NCBI GenBank assembly: GCA_004151065.3
Contig: NWUY0300006113.1
Location: 44,841-57,803, forward strand
Source of the DNA: Larix sibirica
Taxonomy: Eukaryota; Streptophyta; Pinopsida; Pinales; Pinaceae
Length of the DNA: 12,963 nt
Reading direction: 5' to 3'
Positions 7,492 through 12,963 of this stretch are shown one piece after another (within the stretch, counting starts at the first letter, position 1; each line of letters begins with the position of its first letter). The notes below the pieces were generated by a model that was not told where the DNA came from, searched no databases, and was given only the letters and a program-made list of their open reading frames with translations. Position numbers and translations under genes: made by a program.

Positions 7492-7835
7492 ATGAATTTG
7501 GGGCATCATGTGGGAGTGGGGATTTTCTTAAATCTCAATGGACACATAATTATGACTTATGAATGGAGCATGGGAATGGCCAAAAACAATCAGGTTAGAA
7601 ACTATGCTTTTTTTATGGATCTTGATATTATAGTTTCTCGCGGTATTCAAAATGTCATTATCCTAGTTAAAGGGAGGTTGCAGACTCAAATCGTGGATCT
7701 TCTGAGAAAATTTCGAGCCCCAAATCATTGCATATTAAACAACTTAACAACATTGTGGTTGACAGATTAGCTAATCTAACCACGTACCTAGATCGTGGAA
7801 GCTTGGATAAAAATTGGGGCCAACAACACCGTTGA
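7492..7835 (+). pseudogene. LINE-type RNase H domain remnant
   Basis: Translation from 7492 follows the plant non-LTR retrotransposon RNase H pattern: VGIFLNLNGHIIMTYEW, MGMAKNNQVRNYA, LDIIVSRGIQNVIIL. A frameshift near 7745-7758 moves the C-terminal motif VVDRLANLTTYLDRGS into another frame, ending at a TGA (7833-7835). Family members carry a strand-1 DGA motif, an acidic residue in the NNQAE motif, a GDS motif and a final ADRLAN; here the first is deleted or mutated, NNQAE is NNQVR and GDS is KGR. Only the last Asp survives, so it cannot be active. It likely belongs to a LINE, since RNase H of this form is usual at the end of plant L1-type ORF2. The upstream reverse transcriptase is missing. 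Confidence 0.65.
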
Positions 7836-8199
7836 TGACTCCCATGGGATTTAATTTGGATGTCCTTTCGAAATATTTCCAAATAACATTGCATGTGTGC
7901 CAACTACTGGAGTAATTCCATCATCAGTACGGGAGCCATCTCGCATGAGTGAGTTCTCTCATTGGTTCTCTTATTCCGCGATAAGTATGGCTTTGCTTTT
8001 CTGTTATAAGGTGTCTCTTGGTTCACTACTTGTTCATTGTGGGATATGATTGTTGGAGGTCAACCGCAGGTTTGTGATCTGTGAAAATTTAGGGATAGTC
8101 ACACGAGGACGTCTAGAGATTGGGTGGGGGGGCGAGTTTTCTATCCCACATATGGGCCTACATTCTGACGAACAGTCTGCTACAGGATTTTGACAGAGG

Positions 8200-8665
8200 G
8201 TTGGTATAGGAGGTTCTTGTGGTGTGCTTTCCTGCCTCGATCATGAAAAAGTTATAAGGCGTAATTCTGGAGGAGTCGAGATGGGGCACGATTCTGGGAG
8301 AGGTCAAATCCGATATCATGGATGTGAAGATCATCATGCAAAGAGTTAATTCATAGGTTGAAGGGGTTGTGTCGAGTATTGAGTAGGTGACCATTCATAT
8401 TTTTCAATCGGATGCTCAGTTTGATGACTTAGAAGGGAAAGTGCGTGTTCAAGGTGCACAGTTGGAAAGGCTCACTATTTTTATGGATCTTCATCAAGAT
8501 ATGTTGATTGGGGAACAATCCAGGGACACTCGGTATGTAGGTTCAATAGCCATGGACAAAGATTATGTACAGTAGCCAACTAATACACTGGTGGACATTT
8601 CTAACTCCCACAAACAAGAAGATTACATCAGGGATTTCCAGGAAATCCGGAGTGGTCATAGCTCC
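8200..8665 (+). pseudogene. Decayed coding sequence of unknown family, coiled-coil-like
   Basis: One plus frame keeps protein-like content from about 8200 to 8665 with several internal stops. Legible parts: VILEESRWGTILGEVKSD, IMDVKIIMQRVNS, VEGVVSSIE, FDDLEGKVRVQGAQLERLT, DTRYVGSIAMDKDYVQ, ISNSHKQEDYIRDFQEIR. Three stops are TAG where Gln would fit (after VNS, SSIE and DYVQ). The charged, heptad-like pattern suggests a coiled coil, as in gag or LINE ORF1 proteins, but no domain is recognised. The GTG-initiated open frame at 8387 is only a stretch between stops, not a real start. Confidence 0.4.
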
Positions 8666-9095
8666 CTTTGAACTCTCTTTGTTGTGTGGTTTTCTTCTAT
8701 ATTTTTTTGCTAGGACAATATGTTAAAGTTTACTAACTTTGAAGTTGTCGACATATATGATGTAATAGTCTATAAGTCTTTGGTAGTTTGTAGGCTTCAA
8801 TACATTGTTTTGTCAACCTTCGGATAATCTGTTTTTTTTGGATAAAATAAAATTGTAACTTTGGGCTGGTGTACATGTGTGTGTAACATGATTTTAGTAA
8901 TAATGTTTAAATATAAAAATGGACTTGTTTTAAACAATTTAACATGATTCTCTTTAACCTTATTAATTTTAGAAAATAAACATCATCTTAATCACAATAA
9001 TAATTAAAAAAATACTATAACATACTTACAATGTTTATGTATAGGAAATGACAAATGCAATATAAGAAATAATTAATTATAAAAATATATGATAA
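8666..9095. other. Non-coding stretch with a short TAAAA-type tail
   Basis: Follows the decayed frame as a T-rich 3'-UTR-like sequence and contains GGATAAAATAAAAT at 8840-8853 (two TAAAA units), which may be a LINE-like 3' end. The rest, to 9095, is AT-rich without recognisable content. Confidence 0.35.
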
Positions 9096-9215
9096 AAGGG
9101 GTGGCAAGTGACTAGCTCTAATGGAAATATAAAAGCAAGTTATTCATGGGGATTAGGAGTAGCAACACAGAAGGAAGTTGTAATATATAAGAGGTTTCTA
9201 GTAAAAAATGGGGAC
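9096..9215 (+). pseudogene. Second LINE-type RNase H fragment (short)
   Basis: Plus-strand translation reads SSNGNIKASYSWGLGVAT then QKEVVIYKRFL. It aligns with the first fragment (GHIIMTYEWSMGMAKNNQV) and with the usual plant LINE RNase H pattern of a DSNG turn followed by YSWGLGxATNNEAE. Only the region around strands 2-3 and the start of the following helix remains. The NNE(A)E motif is degraded to QKEVV and neither the first Asp motif nor the GDS motif is present. Sequence before 9096 is AT-rich and non-coding; after about 9215 the match ends. Confidence 0.5.
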
Positions 9216-9753
9216 CACCGCACAAGAGGTATTGCCTCCCCTAGTTATGTTGTTAATCATTGTTAAGGATTTTCAATTGTACATTCAAATCATTTCAGCA
9301 TATTTACCTTATGTGAGGGAGCCTTTACTCCCCCCTCATGCCTTACATTCCCTCACTCCTTGGTTTGTAGTATCAAACATGTCGTTCTTATGGGTCATTT
9401 ATTAAAGGTTGCTTGTAGGGGTGGGATTAATTCCATTTCCAGATGATATGCTTATGGAAGGAAACTCCAGAATTGAACAGGTCCAATCCTTTAAGGGTTT
9501 CCTTGGTATGTGGTTTTTGGTGGTGCTAACTCTAGTAGATGATATGTTTGATAGAGGTAAGGTCTCTTGATCTTGAGTGGTTTGCTTTCCTGAAAAATCA
9601 TTTCTTTCAACCAGGGGAGGCTAGTCTTCTCTTTGGATAGGGTTCAATTGGGTATATTGGAATTGTGTAGCAATGGGGTTTTTATTTCCTTGAGGTTGAA
9701 TAGACCCTTTCTAAGGGAGTTCATACGAAGGTTCCAGTTCCATTATGGGTTAC
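9216..9753. other. Intergenic or degraded repeat; no gene assigned
   Basis: A plus frame at 9208-9405 (65 codons) overlaps the RNase H fragment in another frame and shows no motif. Around 9622-9756 a second frame reads SLDRVQLGILELCSNG and LRLNRPFLREFIRRFQ, which looks protein-like but is not recognised. Base composition here is less AT-rich than the flanks, in keeping with decayed coding repeat. Confidence 0.3.
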
Positions 9754-9797
9754 ATTAGAGCAAATTTGGTGTCTAAAATGAGCATCATAAGAAAAAA
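9754..9797 (+). repeat. MITE-like terminal sequence (copy 1)
   Basis: CATTAGAGCAAATTTGG followed by TGTCTAAAATG and A-rich sequence. The same string occurs inverted at 12341-12380, differing at few positions, so it is a dispersed repeat. It resembles ends of plant MITEs that begin with TTAGAGC-type motifs. The partner end is not found. Confidence 0.45.
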
Positions 9798-10193
9798 TTC
9801 CATAGATAAGTTGGAATTCAAAAACCAATAGAATTTCGGGAAATTGGGTCAATGATTATCGTAATTGAGTTGGAAATATAGAAGTCAAAAAATATTATGT
9901 CGCATTTTTAATTTGGAAATAGTTAATTACATATAAACCCACCTTAGTTAAGATATCAATAAAATATGATAAATATACTTGAAATAATAAATATAGAATA
10001 TTTTATATTATCACTACTTCCAACCATTATAAAAGTAAATATCACTTTAATTAAAATCATAATGAAATTATCTTGTAATACGAGAAACATTTTATATCAT
10101 TAATTATTTAAAAAAATAAATAATATAAATAACCAATTATTTATATATAAAATAAATAACGATCTATATCATATAATATAATAACTTACACGA
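9798..10193. other. AT-rich intergenic sequence; nothing recognised
   Basis: Mostly A and T, with long runs of TATAAATAATA-type sequence from about 9905. No open frame or repeat structure of note beyond low complexity. Confidence 0.4.
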
Positions 10194-11336
10194 TCCCATG
10201 TAGGATTCCTAACCCATGCGTCACCCAGGCATCTACCACCCATACAGAGGTGATAAATGATCAACAAATGGAGGGACAAGTGGATGGGGTGGAGGAGCAA
10301 GTGGAAGCTTCTAAGAATGTCGGACATGCAGAATATTAGTACATGGAAAGGAATGTGGTAGGGAAAATAAATATGATGTTTCGCTTCGACATCACCAAGG
10401 ACGTAAGGCATTCAGACAACCTTCCCCCCCTACAATCACTAGTCATGATGAACTCTACTCGTTGCTCACATCTCCATACCATTCTTATGATTTCGAAACA
10501 TGGATATAATATGCAGGTGTGTGAATTAATGATTATTCCGATCAGATGTCAGGATAGAGAGACTGGCGATGCTAATATGAATAAGGGGTTTACCACCATT
10601 TCCCAGCCTGATTTTGGTAGAAGGTATCCTCAGTTGTTGTCTTGGCATTTTGTATCACTTTACTATGGTGAAATCCAAAGGAAATATGGATGACATCCCA
10701 TTGCAGAAAAGAGTAGGTCTAAGAACCAGAAGGCTTCATCGCATGTAGGAGAAATCTTACAGGCAGGAGAAATCACAGGACATCAAGCTCACTAGATGCA
10801 CCACTAAATTCTTTTGGGAGCAGCTTTATGAGGCTACGAAGAAAGAAATCAAGGATATGAAAGAGGATATTAGGGTGGACAAGGATTTTATCTTTGAGGC
10901 TCAGAGATTTGAGGAGTTTGAAGGATGGGTTCACGACCCTAAGAACACTGGGGTAGGATTTCCCTCTACAACAGGTCCCTGGACCTCTACTTGTCGGTAA
11001 ATATCCTCCTGGGAAAGACAGTTACAAAGAGAGGGGATGCTTATGGAGACGTAGGCCAACTGGATGAAATCCACTTGTTTATCAACCCTCTCAAAGATGT
11101 CCCTTACTAGTTGAAAGTTATTAAGGCTAAACAAAATCTCTTGGCTCATTCCATAAGCTTCAAATTCAAAATTTACCAAGGTGATTGAGGAGCCTCCAAT
11201 ACCAACACTAGCTCAGCCTCCAGTGCCTGCACCTGGTAAGCTTCAATTCTTCAATCCACAGTACGAAGATGACCAAGGAGCTACTTTTGTGGGACAGACT
11301 CAAGGGACATCCTCATCGATCCCCCCAACATTCTGA
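10194..11336 (+). pseudogene. Decayed ORF of unknown family (~380 codons), retroelement-like
   Basis: The plus frame from 10194 reads VINDQQMEGQVDGVEEQVEA, then VGHAEY, a TAG, and MERNVVGKINMMFRF. Another frame between has HDELYSLLTSPYHSYDFETW. From about 10665 (MVKSKGNMDDIPLQKRVGLR) a third frame continues to 11336 through stops: TAG, TAA (10998-11000), TAG, TGA, TAA. Legible parts include FFWEQLYEATKKEIKDMKED, FEAQRFEEFEGWVHDPKNTG, a proline-rich stretch (EEPPIPTLAQPPVPAPG) and LQFFNPQYEDDQGATFVGQ. Charged helices with a Pro/Gln-rich tail suggest a gag or ORF1-type protein, but I recognise no domain. It is followed by a ~300 nt tail ending in TAAAA repeats. Confidence 0.45.
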
Positions 11337-11646
11337 TTGGTCTACCCTTGGTAGCTCTGAACTAAACCAACCCTCAGCTTCTTTTTGCTTAATATTGAAA
11401 AGAGTCATCGGGACTATGCATAATTCTTATAGGTATTTAGATTTTTACTATTGTTTTTCTTTCGAATAGCTAACATATGTTTTACTCTTTGTTATTTTCT
11501 GCTACCTTCAGTTATTAAGTTCCAAACTCAGAGACACTATTTATGGCTCTCATGTTATTTTGTTTAATTCCTTCGAGAGGAGCACCAGAGAGCTCGATTT
11601 TGTATACTATGTACTTTCATTGTATACTAATAAAATAAAATAAAAA
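11337..11646 (+). other. 3'-UTR-like region ending in a (TAAAA)n tail
   Basis: T-rich, non-coding sequence after the decayed ORF, ending with three TAAAA units at 11631-11646 directly before a microsatellite. Such short A-rich tandem tails are typical of non-LTR retrotransposon 3' ends. The open frame at 11269-11469 is a shadow of the decayed ORF extended into this region. Confidence 0.4.
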
Positions 11647-11656
11647 TCCACCTCAA

Positions 11657-11688
<32 letters not shown>
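11657..11688. repeat. (TC)n(TA)n compound microsatellite
   Basis: About nine TC units (11657-11675) run directly into about seven TA units (11675-11688). Confidence 0.95.
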
Positions 11689-12340
11689 AAGAAACACACA
11701 ACAAATTAATAAACAATATACTATATATAATAATATAATATACTAATTATACCTAACTATATAACTAACATTTTACATAATGAAGACACATATAATATAC
11801 AATATGTACAATGTTTATAATATACATATTTAATATATATTATATCTATATTATATAATATACTTAACTATCCAAGTTAACACATCACTATCCTAATATA
11901 ATATCTAGATAAGATATTTACCTAAATTTCATATTATATTATAACTTTCCTAAATAATATACATATTTTATATATTATATAATATATCATAATATATAAT
12001 ATACATAGTTAACATATTATATAATATTATTATTTTTTATTTACTTAATTATATTTATTTTTTGATTTTTCAATTTATTATTAACTATATATTAATCAAT
12101 TATACATTTTAAATATATTATGATATAAATTTAAAATTTTTACATTTATTGTGTGTGCGCATAAGAATCTAAATCTTTCATTATTATTTTCAATCCCCGC
12201 TTCTTAATTCCAAACTAACCCAACATGCTTTCCACCTATCATTAATGAGATAATATAAATGAACTTTCACTAGATAACAGCTCTAACATAGCGTGATGTG
12301 GCATATGCTTAGTGTGACATGGCATTTTTTTAATATTTTT
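11689..12340. other. AT-rich low-complexity region; no gene
   Basis: From about 11700 to 12150 the sequence is almost only A and T, in ATATAATATA-type runs. From 12180 it becomes mixed. At 12291-12324 the strings GTGATGTGGCATATGC and GTGTGACATGGCAT form an imperfect direct repeat next to the MITE-like end. Confidence 0.5.
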
Positions 12341-12380
12341 CTTTAGGAGACCCATTTTAGAACCCAAATTTGCTCTAATG
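12341..12380 (-). repeat. MITE-like terminal sequence (copy 2, inverted)
   Basis: The minus strand reads CATTAGAGCAAATTTGGG then TTCTAAAATGGG, matching the plus-strand copy at 9754-9797. It begins where the integrase homology stops (after KQQMNQ), so it either inserted at or replaced the end of that gene. Confidence 0.45.
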
Positions 12381-12963
12381 GTTGGTTCATTTGTTGCTTC
12401 AGGATATTTTTAGTCATTGCAAAATTTCCCTTAATTGTGCAAAGAATGACATCACGATTATGAATCGGACTTTCTACTACATGTATTTTGGAGGTATCTG
12501 GTAGATAAGAAACCACTGAGGGAAATTGTTGGCCATAGACCGCTTCATATAGTGTCATTTTTGTAGCCTCATGATAAGTGGTATTATATCACCATTATAC
12601 TGAGGGTAAGCACTCCACCTACTTGTGTTGCTTTTCAAATGCAAAACAACGAAAATAGGTTTCTAGACACCTGTTGACTACTTATGTTTGACCATTTATT
12701 TGGGGATGATAAGATGTGTTCATTTTCAATTGGGTTCCCTATACATTAAATATTTCTTGCCAAATGTTTCTAGTGAATGTGGGATCATGATCAAACACAA
12801 TGGATGTAGGCATGCCATGTAATATAAAATTTTAGTCGAGAAATATTTGGGCAATCATCGCAATGGTAAAAGGGTGTTGGAGGGCACAAAAGTGAGCATA
12901 TTTGTGAATTCAATCAACTACCACCATGATGATTGATTTGTTACCTACTTTCAGAAGAATAAC
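12381..12963 (-). pseudogene. Ty3/gypsy integrase remnant (C-terminal part of pol, runs off the window)
   Basis: Minus-strand frame from 12963 matches plant gypsy integrases: NKSIIMVVVD, HKYAHFCALQHPFTIAMIAQ, LHGMPTSIVFDHDPTFT, WQEIF, GTQLKM, SYHPQINGQT, VVNRCLETYFRCFAFEKQHK, YNTTYHEATKMTLYEAVYGQ, and KQQ before homology ends. Integrase inserts the element's cDNA into the host genome. The second catalytic Asp (FDHDP) is kept; the catalytic Glu of the family's DGQTE motif is a TAA stop. Seven stops interrupt it (the first TGA at 12910-12912) but no frameshift is seen over ~190 codons. The first Asp and the zinc-binding part would lie beyond the window. It is on the same strand as the left element but over 6 kb away, with other sequence between, so nothing links the two. 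Confidence 0.85.

Noticed and set aside
7667-7903. Minus-strand frame of 78 codons
   Set aside because: Antisense to the RNase H remnant, which explains the sequence.
8158-8394. Minus-strand frame of 78 codons
   Set aside because: Lies opposite the plus-strand decayed frame and has no motif; treated as a shadow.
10169-10411. Minus-strand frame of 80 codons
   Set aside because: Antisense to the decayed plus-strand ORF, and its His/Leu-rich translation shows no domain.
12279-12380. GCTCTAAC at 12279 and GCTCTAATG at 12372 as the two ends of a complete MITE
   Set aside because: They face the same way rather than being inverted, so they are not terminal inverted repeats of one element.
1-12963. 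CRISPR arrays, bacterial operons, rRNA or tRNA genes
   Set aside because: No regularly spaced repeats of that kind, no bacterial-type gene arrangement and no structural RNA signature were seen.

Overview
The window looks like nuclear DNA of a land plant: AT-rich intergenic sequence, several decayed retroelements and one recognisable host-gene exon (type III polyketide synthase, chalcone-synthase-like). No bacterial or organellar gene is visible. A gymnosperm or another large repeat-rich plant genome would fit, but the species cannot be fixed from this sequence.

Left part (1-5394, minus strand): one old LTR retrotransposon. Two ~1.2 kb direct repeats (1-1180, clipped by the window edge, and 4190-5394) are its LTRs. 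Just inside them are a tRNA-Met-type primer binding site (4174-4187) and a polypurine tract (1181-1193), both correctly placed for a minus-strand element. The ~3 kb interior carries a decayed gag/protease reading frame (zinc-knuckle remnant, then a retropepsin with DTGA) followed by coiled-coil-like and unassigned coding sequence. Reverse transcriptase, RNase H and integrase are absent, so the element looks non-autonomous. Its leader holds an 8-bp tandem array and a second, imperfect copy of the primer binding site.

Middle (5395-6300, minus strand): exon 1 of a chalcone-synthase-like gene (5869-6079), with a start codon, a TATA box ~130 bp upstream of it, and a splice donor that splits a Cys codon exactly as in plant CHS genes. 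The retrotransposon starts 474 bp into the following intron, on the same strand. Exon 2, which carries the catalytic residues, is not in the window, so the gene either has a very long intron or is truncated.

Right part (6300-12963): intergenic DNA with a 51-bp tandem duplication (6979-7065), two plus-strand fragments resembling LINE-type RNase H domains (7492-7835 and 9096-9215), two unassigned decayed coding stretches (about 8200-8665 and 10194-11336) each followed by a short TAAAA-type tail, a (TC)n(TA)n microsatellite, a long AT-rich stretch and, at the right edge on the minus strand, a Ty3/gypsy integrase remnant with seven internal stops. A ~40 bp MITE-like end occurs twice in inverted orientation (9754 and 12380).

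No gene set here works together as a pathway. No clearly new system was found; the points most worth checking are the architecture of the non-autonomous element and its leader, and the fate of the CHS-like gene.
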